Source: Bacteroidota bacterium
GTDB lineage: Bacteria > Bacteroidota > Bacteroidia > Chitinophagales > Saprospiraceae
Direction: 5' to 3'
DNA: 64,000 nucleotides
Assembly: GCA_029557915.1 (NCBI GenBank)
Contig: JAKQHS010000031.1
Span: forward strand, 1 to 64,000
The notes beneath the pieces are model-generated. The model was not told where the DNA came from. It saw only the letters and a list, made by a program, of their open reading frames with translations, and made no database searches. Below, in pieces: positions 1 to 9,899 of this stretch (the stretch's first letter is position 1; every line of letters starts with the position of its first letter). A program made the translations under genes and the position numbers.

Positions 1-1
1 C

Positions 2-2815
2 GACAATATTCTTGCCAGCGGCAACGGCAAATACGATTACGACCCCACCCTGCATGCCGATGACGGTTCCTGCAGGTACGATTACACCCCTTATAACGAG
101 ATTGAATGTGAAGAAGAATTTGACGGCGACCTTACGGATGCAGTCGATGCCACAGGCAAAGCCTTTGGCTGGTACGGATGCAATATCTATGGCCCGGCGC
201 ACCAGGATGAGCATGGCTATTACAAGGAAATCTGTGAAGATGACCATGACAACTGGGCCCCGATCTATTGTCATACCTGGCTCTGCCTGGACCGCAAAGA
301 CTCCGGTACCAAAGTGGATCCCAAGACCGCTTTCTGGACTCCTGTTCTCAGGAGCGGCGGACGCGGCGCAGATGTGGATGAAGGACAGTTCATCATCTGG
401 GACAATTGCTGGATCGGTACTATTACCTCGGTGGATGAATCCTACGTGGACAACTGTGGTAACGGCTGGTTAAAACGGACCTGGACGACTACCGACAAAT
501 GCGGCAGCCCGGTCGTTTGCGACCAGAAAATCATCACCAAGCACCGTTCTGATTTTGAAGTGGAATTCCCCGCGGATCTCACCGTGAGTTGCGATGTCGA
601 AGGCAGCCTTAGCCCGGACGGCACCGGAAGGCCTATCATCATGGACGACGAATGCGAACTGGTTGGCGTCAATTATGAAGACGTACGTTATGACATCGTT
701 CCCGACGCCTGCTATAAAATCGTTCGGACCTGGAAACTGATCGACTGGTGTAAATACGATCCCAACGCGCACTACCGCAAGCCGGAAGTGATCGTGGATG
801 ACCGGAAAGTAGCCCACCCCACCGATCGTTATTGTGTGTACAGACATCTGAAGGATGAAGGGGACGGATACATCACCTACACCCAGATCATCAAGGTCAT
901 CGACACTGTCGCACCGGTGATCACCTGCACCGACACGACCATCTGCCTGTATACCGGTACCGATGCCAATTGTACGGCCCCCAACCTTTCCGTGCCTTTC
1001 ATCGCGACCGACAATTGTACAGCGTCCGATAAGATCTCCTTCCGCTGGGAACTGGATCTCAATGCCTCTGCAAGCGACGTTGCCAATCACAAATACAACA
1101 AGGCGAGCATCGATGACAAGAGTTATACGCCGGTGACGGCCTTCTCTTCCAATACCATCAAAGACGGAACCCACCTGGTACACGTCATCGCTTCCGACAA
1201 TTGCGGAAATGTGGATACCTGCACCTTTGTCCTGACTGTAAAAGACTGCAAGGAACCCACTCCTTATTGCCACAACGGGATAGCCACGGTCATCATGCCC
1301 TCGACCGGTGAAATCACCATCTGGGCCAGCGATCTCGATGCCGGAAGTTATGACAACTGTACACCAAAATCCAACCTGGTGTTCAGTTTCGGTCCCGACA
1401 AGAGTGTGACCAGCAAGGTCTTCACTTGTGCCGATATTCCGAACGGGACTTCAAACACCATTGAGGTGGATATCTACGTATGGGATGCTTACGATAACAA
1501 GGATTATTGCCGCACCTACCTCCTGCTTCAGGACGGGATTGGCAACAAATGCACCGATAATCTTGAAAACGCTGGATCTATAGCCGGCAAAATCTCTACG
1601 GAAAATGACGATGCGGTGGAAAAGGTGAAAATGAATGTGAAAGCGCCTCAAAACATGCCGGCCTACCTCACCGATGTGAAAGGACAGTATTCCTTTGGCG
1701 GCCTGCCCATGAAAGCGGATTACAGCATTATCCCCGCCCGCAACGACGACCCGATGAATGGCGTAAGCACCATCGACCTGGTGCTGATCCAAAAACACAT
1801 CTTAGGTTCAAGTCCGTTCAATTCCCCGTATAAGATCATTGCCGCCGATGTCGACAAAAACACCGACATCACGGTACTCGACCTGGTGGAATTGAGAAAA
1901 CTGATCCTGGCCGTTTACGATGAATTGCCCAATAATCAAAGCTGGAGATTCGTACCGAAAACCTACCAGTTTGAAGCCGGTAAAAACCCATTGAAGACCT
2001 CCTTCCCGGAACAAATTGATATCAGCAAACTGAGTCAAAATGAACTGAACAGGGACTTTGTGGGCATCAAGATCGGCGACGTCAACACCACCGCCACCCC
2101 GCACAGCTTGCTGGGTGCCGAAGCCCGGGAGGCAAGCGCTACCCTGCAATTCAGAACGGAGGACCGCCAGCTCAAAGCCGGTGAAACCGCAACGATTGAT
2201 TTCCGTGCGGACAACTTCTCAGGTATTGAAGGTTATCAGTTCTCCCTCGCGCTCCATGGATTGACCCTCGTGGATATCCAAAAGGGCAGCCTGGAAGTGG
2301 ATGCCAGCAACTTTGGTTTGACAAAACTGAACCAGGGTTACCTCACGACCAGCTGGAGTAAGGAAAAAGGCGCCCGCCTGAACCCGAACGACGTTGCATT
2401 CAGCCTTAAAGTGAAAGCAACGAAAGACGTGACCCTCAGCGAGAGCCTGAAAATCAATTCCAGATTCACCCGTGCGGAAGCTTATGCCGAAGACGGCAAT
2501 AATACCAAATACCTTGGGGTAAGCCTGGAGATTGGAAAAAGCTCAAGACCTTCCAATTACGTCCTCTATCAAAACACGCCCAATCCATTCAAAGCCCAGA
2601 CCCTGATCGGATTTGAGCTGGCCAAAAACGAAGCCGTAACCCTTAGCGTCACGGATGTCACCGGCAAGCTCATTAAATCCTACCAGATTGACGGGGTGAA
2701 AGGGGCCAACCAACTGGTGGTCAACAGGAATGAATTTGGAAGCGCCGGAGTCCTGTACTACAGCATAAAAACGAAATCATTCAGCGATACCAAAAAGATG
2801 TTGTTGGTGGAATAA
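2..2815 (+). CDS. Giant Cys-rich T9SS-secreted protein, paralogue 1 (5' end outside window)
   Basis: The frame is open to the left edge, so the true start lies outside; 937 residues are visible. The protein is a close homologue of the proteins at 3076-8244 and 43621-48633. In order it shows a Cys-rich body (for example MDDECELVGVN near nt 640 and a PTPYC motif near nt 1257), a carboxypeptidase-regulatory-like beta domain (nt about 1570-1740), a dockerin-like pair of helices (NGVSTIDLVLIQKHILG, then a DVDKNTDITVLDLVELRKL loop-helix, nt about 1750-1925), a cohesin-like beta domain (nt about 2150-2540), and a type A T9SS sorting domain beginning YQNTPNPF (nt about 2570-2812). By family knowledge it should cross the outer membrane by T9SS and be attached to the surface or released. 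Its exact function is unknown. It is followed by two terminators and then by its tandem paralogue. Confidence 0.9.
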   Translation, partial: DNILASGNGKYDYDPTLHADDGSCRYDYTPYNEIECEEEFDGDLTDAVDATGKAFGWYGCNIYGPAHQDEHGYYKEICEDDHDNWAPIYCHTWLCLDRKDSGTKVDPKTAFWTPVLRSGGRGADVDEGQFIIWDNCWIGTITSVDESYVDNCGNGWLKRTWTTTDKCGSPVVCDQKIITKHRSDFEVEFPADLTVSCDVEGSLSPDGTGRPIIMDDECELVGVNYEDVRYDIVPDACYKIVRTWKLIDWCKYDPNAHYRKPEVIVDDRKVAHPTDRYCVYRHLKDEGDGYITYTQIIKVIDTVAPVITCTDTTICLYTGTDANCTAPNLSVPFIATDNCTASDKISFRWELDLNASASDVANHKYNKASIDDKSYTPVTAFSSNTIKDGTHLVHVIASDNCGNVDTCTFVLTVKDCKEPTPYCHNGIATVIMPSTGEITIWASDLDAGSYDNCTPKSNLVFSFGPDKSVTSKVFTCADIPNGTSNTIEVDIYVWDAYDNKDYCRTYLLLQDGIGNKCTDNLENAGSIAGKISTENDDAVEKVKMNVKAPQNMPAYLTDVKGQYSFGGLPMKADYSIIPARNDDPMNGVSTIDLVLIQKHILGSSPFNSPYKIIAADVDKNTDITVLDLVELRKLILAVYDELPNNQSWRFVPKTYQFEAGKNPLKTSFPEQIDISKLSQNELNRDFVGIKIGDVNTTATPHSLLGAEAREASATLQFRTEDRQLKAGETATIDFRADNFSGIEGYQFSLALHGLTLVDIQKGSLEVDASNFGLTKLNQGYLTTSWSKEKGARLNPNDVAFSLKVKATKDVTLSESLKINSRFTRAEAYAEDGNNTKYLGVSLEIGKSSRPSNYVLYQNTPNPFKAQTLIGFELAKNEAVTLSVTDVTGKLIKSYQIDGVKGANQLVVNRNEFGSAGVLYYSIKTKSFSDTKKMLLVE

Positions 2816-2832
2816 TTCCAGTAGCCTATTTG

Positions 2833-2860
2833 AAAAGGATCTCACCATTGATCTTTTTTT
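2833..2860 (+). terminator. Weak intrinsic terminator after paralogue 1
   Basis: AAAAGGATC (2833-2841) can pair with GATCTTTTT (2850-2858) with one G-U pair across an 8-base loop, and the T run continues to 2860. It lies just before a much stronger terminator, so the two form a tandem pair. Confidence 0.5.
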
Positions 2861-2880
2861 AGAAATGTTGTCTTGATTAA

Positions 2881-2913
2881 AGGACCCGGCCGGCGGCCGG
2901 GTCCTTTTTTTTT
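2881..2913 (+). terminator. Strong intrinsic terminator after paralogue 1
   Basis: AGGACCCGGCC (2881-2891) and GGCCGGGTCCT (2895-2905) form a perfect 11-bp GC-rich stem with a 3-base loop. A run of nine T (2905-2913) follows. It separates the two tandem giant genes, so they are probably transcribed independently. Confidence 0.92.
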
Positions 2914-3075
2914 AAACCCTTTGATTTTAACGATTGAGCCCCTCCTGCCATTTAAACATATTACGGCCCCTTATCTATGTCATTCGCTGTGATTTAAACC
3001 CTTAGATCCTTGCATTAAAACTAGCTTGTATAAGTTAAAGGAATATTCCAAATAGCTGGGTTTGAAGCATGATTT

Positions 3076-6000
3076 TTGCTTAAGGTTATTTTAAATTTCG
3101 GACTTTATAACAAATTCATAATCACCGTGAAAAGCCTATTTAGATTCTGTTTAATTGTAAGTGTTTGTGCCGGTTTCTTCACCCCCCCTGCCCACGCCCA
3201 GTGCAATTTGATTTGCAACGATCATATCCACGCTTCCCTTCCCGGAACCGGTTGTAACAGGACGTTCGACGCAGACGATTTCCTGGAAAATCCAGACCCT
3301 TCCTGTGCCTATACCGTCAAGCTGACCTACCCTTTCGGGACGGCCAAGCTGAACGGCACAGAGGTCAACCGTTCCCACATTGGTTACACCATGATCTACA
3401 GCGTATCGGCTCCTGGAAACAGTTGCTGGGGTTTTCTCACGGTGGAAGACAAGGCCCCGCCGCAGCCCTTTTGCCAGGATGCGGTGATCTCCTGTTTCCA
3501 GCTCGCCCGCTACAATGAACTGGTGGAAAAGATCGTGGACAATTGCGCGGAGGATGGCAAATCCATCATCGAATCCCTGCGGTGGGAGGAATTAGGTTGT
3601 ACTTCACCGGTAGGGATTGGCCATGTGATCCGCAAGATCCGGTCTTTCGATACCTGGGGAAACTCCGGGACCTGCATTGACACGCTCACCATCCGGCGGG
3701 ATTCTTTTGAATTGATCAAGTGCCCGGACATGGTGACCCTGAATTGCCTGGTCCGGTGCAAAAAACCAAACAATGACGGGGCAAACAACGACCCTAAGAA
3801 TTTTGATCTCATCTATTTCTCCTCCAATTCTTCCAGCCCCTACTACCCGACACCCGAAAAACTCCTGGACCTTCAAAAAAGAGATACTTTCAACAGCGGC
3901 GACCGCAAGTGCATATCGCCCCTGCTCAAGGTAGTGCCGTTTATCAAAGACAGTGTATTCAACAGCGAAGGGGAACTCATCGACACCTGCGTAAACATGT
4001 ATCCTTCGGGCGCAGTCCTTTGTAAAATAGTGTTCTATTACACGGACTTGGTATTCCCCATCTGCGGAACGGGTTTCAAAATCCGGAGGGAATGGAGATT
4101 TACGGACTGGTGTACCGGAGAAGACACGGTCTGCATTCAATACATCAACATTCTGGACAAACAGGCTCCGGTGGTCAAAAACAGCTTTAGCATTCCTGTC
4201 CAGATCAAGGATACCCTCTATGACTTTGTTTTTCCGGGTTATCGCAGGGATCTGGTCACGAATACCCACGACTGCAACCGCACCTTCTGCCTCGACAGCC
4301 TCACAACGGAGGATTGCAGCAAGGTGACCCAAACCTATGAATTTACTTATACAGATCCCAATGGCGGGAACAGCATCGTCCATAGGACCGGAGGACCGAA
4401 GGATTGTTTCACCCTCCCTGGCGCCCCGAACAATTACCTTTTTTCAGGAATTGTGATGGGCACCCCCCTTGAACATTATAAGGAAATCTCCTGGCCCAGA
4501 AACTGCTATCCCCTTTTTATTCAGACCCGGGACGAATGTTTTAACACCACTGCAGGTGTTTCAAAACTGATTAACCGTAAAACCGGTCAATTGGTGGCGG
4601 AAAATCCGCTGAACTTTGCCGGAATTATCCTGGTTTGCATTTCCGATGAGACCCCTCCCAACCCCGTCTGTGATGAATACACCCAAACCACCCTTGACCC
4701 TGAACAGTGCTGGAGCAGGATATATGCCAAAGACCTCGATAATGGAAGCAGGGACAATTGTTGCGAGCTCCTCCATTTCGCTGTGGCCCACATGGATTCC
4801 ATCACCCATTACCGGGAACGATATGCCCAGCAGATCAAAGATTCCTGCGGCACTGCGGAATACGACAAACACCGGAAAAAGTATGCTGAGATCATCGAGA
4901 ACTGGATCAACTGTTATGTATTCAACGATTACGTCGACCTCACAGACTGCAATGAAAATGAACTGGTGCTCCGGGTCTACGAAGCCTGCGGGGTTCCCAG
5001 GTACGATGAACACATTTATTCCTGCAGCCCGCATTCCTGGTTCTGCTACAATACCTACCCCTCTTATATGTTGTGGCACAATTATATTCTGGATACCGAT
5101 CCGGCCAGGAAGTGCCTTACGCCCCTGCCCTGGCTCTGCCTGGATAAACAATGGAAACTCATTTCACACCTGATCTACAAGTCCGGAAAGGATTATTGGA
5201 GGCCCAAATATGCCGGTGCAACCCAATTGATTCCCGACCAGGAGCTGCTTTATGGTCCGGCGGTTTGTTATCCGGAGTTTTACAACCCGGCTCAGAAGGC
5301 GGTATCCGAACCCGCCTATGCCCCGGGCAACACCTGCAGCAAAAGGCTGTACAGTGATTGTATGGTCACGGTGTTTGTGGACGATAAAACCCCACCGGTG
5401 GCTGAAAAACCGGATGACCTGTTCCTTTATTGCGACAACAGCGCCCGTGAACAAAAATACAGTAATGAATATGCCAAATGCGACGACGATTCCTGGACGC
5501 CCGACAACGGCAAGGATTTGCGTTGTCAGGATCAGAAATACAAACCTTACAACGCCATCGAATCCATAGTTGAAAACGACAGTGATCAGGGGGATACCAT
5601 CGATCCTACAAAAAAAGCCTATGGTTGGTACGGTTGCAACATCTATGGGGCCTCCCACCCCGATGAGCACGGAGAAATTGCCCCCTGCATACCGGAAGCA
5701 AACACCTGGTTCCCGATATATTGCCGCAGTTGGCTCCTGAAAGACAGTTCCGACACCGGTGCCCGGGTTGATCCCCTGACCCAATTCAGCCAACCGGTCC
5801 TGAACGATGGCAACCCGGGAAATGCGAGCCCCGGCGCAGGAAAATTCTGGATCTGGGACAATTGCTGGATGAACGATTCCAGCCTCACCTATACCGACGA
5901 ATCCTATTTCGATAAGTGCAACAATGGATGGGTAAAACGTACCTGGACAGCCCGGGATAAATGCGGCAATACGGTCTCCGTGGATCAAAAAATCGTGACC

Positions 6001-8244
6001 AAACACCGGTCTGATTTTGAAGTCGTATTCCCAGCCGATAAAATCACGGTCTGCGATCTTGGTGAAGATGTATCCCCGGACGCCATCGGGCGGCCCATGA
6101 TCATGGACGATGAATGTGAACTGGTTGGGGTCAACTTTGAAGACCAGCGTTTTGATATCGTACCCGACGCCTGTTACAAAATCATCCGGACATGGAAAAT
6201 CATCGACTGGTGCAAATTTGATCCCAGCCAGCATAGCCGCGACCAGGACATCATCGTTGATGACCGGCTGGTTGCCGATGAGGTCAAAAGACCCTGCGTG
6301 TACCGCAACCTGAAAGACAACGGGGATGGGTTCATGACCTATACCCAGATCATCCTGATCCGGGATACCATCCCACCCCTGGCTACCTGCCGGGATACCA
6401 CGGTTTGTATTTACGATGAAAATTGTGCTTTGCCTTCGATTTATATCCCCTTCACGGCTACCGACAATTGCACAGCGCCCAGCCTGATCAGTTATCGATG
6501 GGAAATTGATGAAAACCCCTCCCCTGCCGACACGGTTGCAAAGAGATATAACAAATCCAGCATTGACAAAACGAGTTCCGGCCCGCAGCAAGCGCTTTCC
6601 ATTGTTCAGCCGCAGGGGATTTCCCTGGTCCATGTGATTGCCGAGGACAACTGCGGGAATGAAGACACCTGCACGTTTATCCTCCGGGTGCGCGATTGTA
6701 AAAAACCCACTCCTTATTGTTATCACGGCGTAGCCACCGTGATCATGCCCACTACCGGGGAGATCAAGGTTTGGGCCAAAGATCTGGACGCAGGGAGTTA
6801 TGACAATTGTACTGCAAGGGAAAACCTCAAGTTCAGTTTTGGACCCAGCATCGCGGACAGCTGCAAAGTCTTCAAATGCGAAGACATTCCAAACGGGATC
6901 AGTTTTACGGTACAGATCGATATCTATGTATGGGATGAAGCAGGCAATTTTGACTATTGTGCGACCTTTATCAGCATCCAGGATGGCGCCGGGGATGTTT
7001 GTGATGACGCGGCCAGTGTTGCCGGGAGCATATCCGGAATGGTCCGGACCCAGCAGAATGAACCGGTCGAGCACGTCCTGGTGGAGGCCCAGTCGAATCT
7101 GCCCATCCCCGCGTTCAAGACCTCGGTCAGCGGTCAATATGCCTTTGTGAACCTGCCGATGCACAGTCAATATATACTGAAGCCCACCAGGAACGACCAA
7201 GCCTCCAACGGGGTGAGCACCATTGACCTGCTGATGATTCAAAAACACATCCTGGGGGTTCAACCTTTCAGCACCGGGTACGACATGGTTGCCGCGGATG
7301 TCAACAACGACCGGGAAATCACGGCGCTGGACCTCATTGAACTCAGGAAACTGGTCCTGTTCCTGTACAATGATTTTCCTGCAAACAAAAGCTGGAGGTT
7401 TGTGCCCAAATCCTTCAAGTTCAATATGGCCAAGCCCTATGAATTCCCGGAAATGATTGATATCAAAGGCCTTTCCTCTGACGAATTGAACCGTGACTTC
7501 ACCGGCATTAAAATCGGGGACCTGAACAATACCGTTCAAGCCCACAGCCTTTTGGGGATGGAAATCAGGTCGGCCGTCAAACCCCTCACCTTCCAGACAA
7601 CCGATCTGACCCTTACCTCCGGCGAAGAAGCAACCATCACCTTCACTTCGCCCAATTTCAGGGATATCGAGGCTTTCCAGTTCAGCCTGAAACATGAGGG
7701 CCTGCAAATCCTGGACATCCAGGGCGGCTCCCTGTCCATAGATCAGCAGCATATTGGTCATATCCGGAATAATTATCTAACCGCCAGTTGGGACCATGTT
7801 TCCGGACAGACCATCGCCGCAGGCCATCCCCTGTTTACTCTTCGGGTGCGCGCCCTGAAGCCCTTGCGGCTCAGCGATAACCTTGCCATCAACAGCATGT
7901 ACACCCGTTCAGAATCCTTTAATGGAAAGGAAACGGGCGAAGTACGACTCGTTTTTGGCAACCAGGAAAACGAAGCGCATTTCTCCCTTTACCAGAATGT
8001 ACCCAATCCGTTCCAAACCTATACCCTGATTTCCTTTGACCTGCCCAGGGAAGAAACCATCACTCTCAGGGTGACCGATCTGACCGGCAAAACCATCCAT
8101 GTACAGAAAATGAACGGGATAAAAGGGTTCAACCAGATCAGGCTGGACAAAGGGGTTGTTGGCGGATCCGGGGTGTATTATTATACCATTGAAACCGCTG
8201 CAGAAAGAGCAACCCGGAAGATGATCCTGATGGGTACCCATTGA
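3076..8244 (+). CDS. Giant Cys-rich T9SS-secreted protein, paralogue 2
   Basis: 1722 residues from a TTG start. A GTG at 3127 (reading MKSLFRFCLIV...) would give a more compact signal peptide ending AHA-Q, so the start is uncertain. The mature N-terminus has a CNLICND motif. A long body rich in paired Cys and W/Y follows, with segments resembling HYR/Ig-like repeats (DNCGNEDTCTF near nt 6650). Near the C-terminus are a carboxypeptidase-regulatory-like domain (residues about 1316-1375), a dockerin-like domain (about 1378-1430, second loop DVNNDREITALD with calcium-ligand spacing), a cohesin-like domain (about 1500-1630) and a T9SS type A sorting domain (about 1636-1722, YQNVPNPF). No catalytic motif was recognised. 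Expected location is the cell surface or the medium; a structural or adhesive role is inferred. Confidence 0.9.
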   Translation: MLKVILNFGLYNKFIITVKSLFRFCLIVSVCAGFFTPPAHAQCNLICNDHIHASLPGTGCNRTFDADDFLENPDPSCAYTVKLTYPFGTAKLNGTEVNRSHIGYTMIYSVSAPGNSCWGFLTVEDKAPPQPFCQDAVISCFQLARYNELVEKIVDNCAEDGKSIIESLRWEELGCTSPVGIGHVIRKIRSFDTWGNSGTCIDTLTIRRDSFELIKCPDMVTLNCLVRCKKPNNDGANNDPKNFDLIYFSSNSSSPYYPTPEKLLDLQKRDTFNSGDRKCISPLLKVVPFIKDSVFNSEGELIDTCVNMYPSGAVLCKIVFYYTDLVFPICGTGFKIRREWRFTDWCTGEDTVCIQYINILDKQAPVVKNSFSIPVQIKDTLYDFVFPGYRRDLVTNTHDCNRTFCLDSLTTEDCSKVTQTYEFTYTDPNGGNSIVHRTGGPKDCFTLPGAPNNYLFSGIVMGTPLEHYKEISWPRNCYPLFIQTRDECFNTTAGVSKLINRKTGQLVAENPLNFAGIILVCISDETPPNPVCDEYTQTTLDPEQCWSRIYAKDLDNGSRDNCCELLHFAVAHMDSITHYRERYAQQIKDSCGTAEYDKHRKKYAEIIENWINCYVFNDYVDLTDCNENELVLRVYEACGVPRYDEHIYSCSPHSWFCYNTYPSYMLWHNYILDTDPARKCLTPLPWLCLDKQWKLISHLIYKSGKDYWRPKYAGATQLIPDQELLYGPAVCYPEFYNPAQKAVSEPAYAPGNTCSKRLYSDCMVTVFVDDKTPPVAEKPDDLFLYCDNSAREQKYSNEYAKCDDDSWTPDNGKDLRCQDQKYKPYNAIESIVENDSDQGDTIDPTKKAYGWYGCNIYGASHPDEHGEIAPCIPEANTWFPIYCRSWLLKDSSDTGARVDPLTQFSQPVLNDGNPGNASPGAGKFWIWDNCWMNDSSLTYTDESYFDKCNNGWVKRTWTARDKCGNTVSVDQKIVTKHRSDFEVVFPADKITVCDLGEDVSPDAIGRPMIMDDECELVGVNFEDQRFDIVPDACYKIIRTWKIIDWCKFDPSQHSRDQDIIVDDRLVADEVKRPCVYRNLKDNGDGFMTYTQIILIRDTIPPLATCRDTTVCIYDENCALPSIYIPFTATDNCTAPSLISYRWEIDENPSPADTVAKRYNKSSIDKTSSGPQQALSIVQPQGISLVHVIAEDNCGNEDTCTFILRVRDCKKPTPYCYHGVATVIMPTTGEIKVWAKDLDAGSYDNCTARENLKFSFGPSIADSCKVFKCEDIPNGISFTVQIDIYVWDEAGNFDYCATFISIQDGAGDVCDDAASVAGSISGMVRTQQNEPVEHVLVEAQSNLPIPAFKTSVSGQYAFVNLPMHSQYILKPTRNDQASNGVSTIDLLMIQKHILGVQPFSTGYDMVAADVNNDREITALDLIELRKLVLFLYNDFPANKSWRFVPKSFKFNMAKPYEFPEMIDIKGLSSDELNRDFTGIKIGDLNNTVQAHSLLGMEIRSAVKPLTFQTTDLTLTSGEEATITFTSPNFRDIEAFQFSLKHEGLQILDIQGGSLSIDQQHIGHIRNNYLTASWDHVSGQTIAAGHPLFTLRVRALKPLRLSDNLAINSMYTRSESFNGKETGEVRLVFGNQENEAHFSLYQNVPNPFQTYTLISFDLPREETITLRVTDLTGKTIHVQKMNGIKGFNQIRLDKGVVGGSGVYYYTIETAAERATRKMILMGTH

Positions 8245-8272
8245 CAAGAAACGAATCATCCGAGTACCAGAT

Positions 8273-8307
8273 ACAGGCCTCTGAGCGATCAGGGGCCTGT
8301 TTTTTTT
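8273..8307 (+). terminator. Intrinsic terminator after paralogue 2
   Basis: ACAGGCCTCTGA (8273-8284) pairs with TCAGGGGCCTGT (8289-8300) through a 12-bp stem with one wobble pair and a GCGA tetraloop. A run of eight T (8300-8307) follows. Confidence 0.9.
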
Positions 8308-8321
8308 AAAACAAAACAAAC

Positions 8322-8329
8322 TATCTTTG
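8322..8329 (+). promoter_or_regulatory. -7 promoter element (TATCTTTG) for ald
   Basis: Exact match to the Bacteroidota -7 consensus TAnnTTTG, 36 bases before the ald ATG and right after the upstream terminator. No clear -33 TTG was found. Confidence 0.65.
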
Positions 8330-8365
8330 GCCCCGACCATTCAACTGACCAAATACCATTACCTT

Positions 8366-9484
8366 ATGATCATAGGAGTTCCGAAAGAAATTAAAAGTAA
8401 CGAAAACCGGGTAGCTGTGACCCCGGCGGGTGTCATGGAACTGAGTAAAAGGGGCCACACCGTCCAGATCCAGTCCACCGCCGGTGAAGGCAGCGGGTTT
8501 TCAGATGAAGACTATTTCAAAGCCGGAGCTAAGGTCTTGTCCGGCATTGAAGATACCTATCGAAGCTCTGATATGATTCTCAAGGTAAAAGAGCCGATCG
8601 AGTCTGAGTATGACCTGATCCGGGCCGGGCAGCTGGTGTTCACTTATTTTCATTTTGCCTCCAGTGAAGCGCTCACCCGCGCGATGATCAGCAATAAAGC
8701 GGTTTGCCTGGCCTACGAAACGGTGGAAGCGCCGGACCGTTCCCTGCCCCTCCTGGTACCCATGTCAGAAGTGGCCGGCCGGATGGCTATCCAGCAGGGC
8801 GCCAAATACCTGGAAAGGCCCTCGCAGGGCCGTGGGATCCTGCTTGGCGGAGTTCCCGGTGTTCCGCCCGGCAAAGTGTTGATCCTGGGTGGGGGGATTG
8901 TAGGTACTCAGGCGGCAAAAATGGCAGCGGGGCTCGGAGCTATGGTGACCATCCTGGACGTAAACCTCAACCGGTTGCGGCATCTCGCCGATATCCTGCC
9001 CCCAAACGTGGTCACGATGTACAGCAACGAATACAATATCCGCAGGCTAATCGGGAACCACGACCTCATCGTGGGCGCCGTGCTGATCCCCGGAGCCAAA
9101 GCGCCCCACCTGATCACCAGGGAAATGCTCAAGTCCATGCGTCCGGGCACCGTATTGGTCGATGTGGCGGTTGACCAGGGTGGATGTATTGAAACCTGCC
9201 GGCCGACCACTCATGCCGACCCGGTGTTTATCATTGACCATATTGTCCACTATTGTGTGGCAAATATGCCCGGTGCGGTGCCCTACACCTCTACCATCGC
9301 GCTGACCAACGCTACCCTGCCCTATGCCCTGGAACTGGCAGGCAAGGGATGGAAAAAGGCCTGCAACGAAAATCCCGGGCTGCGCAAAGGGCTCAACATT
9401 GTGGACGGAAAGGTTGTATACCAGGGCGTTGCGGAGGCGTTCGACCTCCCTTACCAGCCTGTTGAGGCGGTACTTGAAGCCTGA
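8366..9484 (+). CDS. ald: Alanine dehydrogenase
   Basis: 372 residues, the normal length for Ald. The enzyme catalyses NAD-dependent interconversion of L-alanine with pyruvate and ammonium in the cytoplasm. The N-terminus MIIGVPKEIK...ENRVAVTP is characteristic of the Ald/PNT family. Substrate-site segments KVKEP and YFHFA are present, and the Rossmann NAD-binding loop LGGGIVGTQAA lies at about residues 172-182. The ATG at 8366 was chosen because family members begin here. An upstream TTG at 8327 overlaps the -7 element and is rejected. The gene stands alone between a terminator and a small HTH gene. Confidence 0.96.
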   Translation: MIIGVPKEIKSNENRVAVTPAGVMELSKRGHTVQIQSTAGEGSGFSDEDYFKAGAKVLSGIEDTYRSSDMILKVKEPIESEYDLIRAGQLVFTYFHFASSEALTRAMISNKAVCLAYETVEAPDRSLPLLVPMSEVAGRMAIQQGAKYLERPSQGRGILLGGVPGVPPGKVLILGGGIVGTQAAKMAAGLGAMVTILDVNLNRLRHLADILPPNVVTMYSNEYNIRRLIGNHDLIVGAVLIPGAKAPHLITREMLKSMRPGTVLVDVAVDQGGCIETCRPTTHADPVFIIDHIVHYCVANMPGAVPYTSTIALTNATLPYALELAGKGWKKACNENPGLRKGLNIVDGKVVYQGVAEAFDLPYQPVEAVLEA

Positions 9485-9622
9485 ACTTTGCGTCCGGCTT
9501 CGATCAGATCAGGGCAGGGTAATGGGGCGCAATTTATTGTTAATATATTATCATTTTCTTGCATTTCGGATGGAAAGAATTTAAATTGAGGTGTTCAAAG
9601 TATTTTCCTAATCCAAAACCAC

Positions 9623-9886
9623 TTGAATATGCATATCACTTTTGAAGAACTGAGACAAATCAAACACAGTCTGCCCACTGGCGGTGTTTCCAAAATTGCG
9701 CATGATTTAAATATTGACGAGCAGACTGTAAGAAATTATTTTGGAGCCAAGAAATTTGTTGATGGTAAAATAGTGGATCAACATATTCAACCCGGCCCCA
9801 ACGGCGGCATAGTGGAATTGGAGGACAGCACTATTCTTCAAAAAGCAAAAGAGCTGATCAGCCAGACGCACGCGATGTCGAATTAA
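9623..9886 (+). CDS. Small HTH-like DNA-binding protein
   Basis: 87 residues; a second ATG at 9629 would remove two residues. The segment GGVSKIAHDLNIDEQTVRNYF (about residues 20-40) looks like a helix-turn-helix, with a recognition helix around DEQTVRNYFGA. The rest (GKIVDQHIQPGPNGGIVELED) is a short Gly-rich beta stretch. I recall similar small proteins as widespread in Bacteroidota and annotated only as DNA-binding or hypothetical. No partner gene is evident. It probably binds DNA as a small regulator or chromatin protein, but the target is unknown. Confidence 0.75.
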   Translation: MNMHITFEELRQIKHSLPTGGVSKIAHDLNIDEQTVRNYFGAKKFVDGKIVDQHIQPGPNGGIVELEDSTILQKAKELISQTHAMSN

Positions 9887-9899
9887 GGAAAAGTTCGGG

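Noticed and set aside
470-1273. Antisense frame opposite paralogue 1
   Set aside because: Overlaps a conserved Cys-rich module on the sense strand; no homology signal seen.
5164-7761. Antisense open frame of 865 codons opposite paralogue 2
   Set aside because: The sense frame encodes conserved Cys motifs shared with two paralogues. A long antisense frame also occurs opposite paralogue 3 at 45838-47412, so it reflects codon bias, not a gene. It has no recognisable domain or start context.
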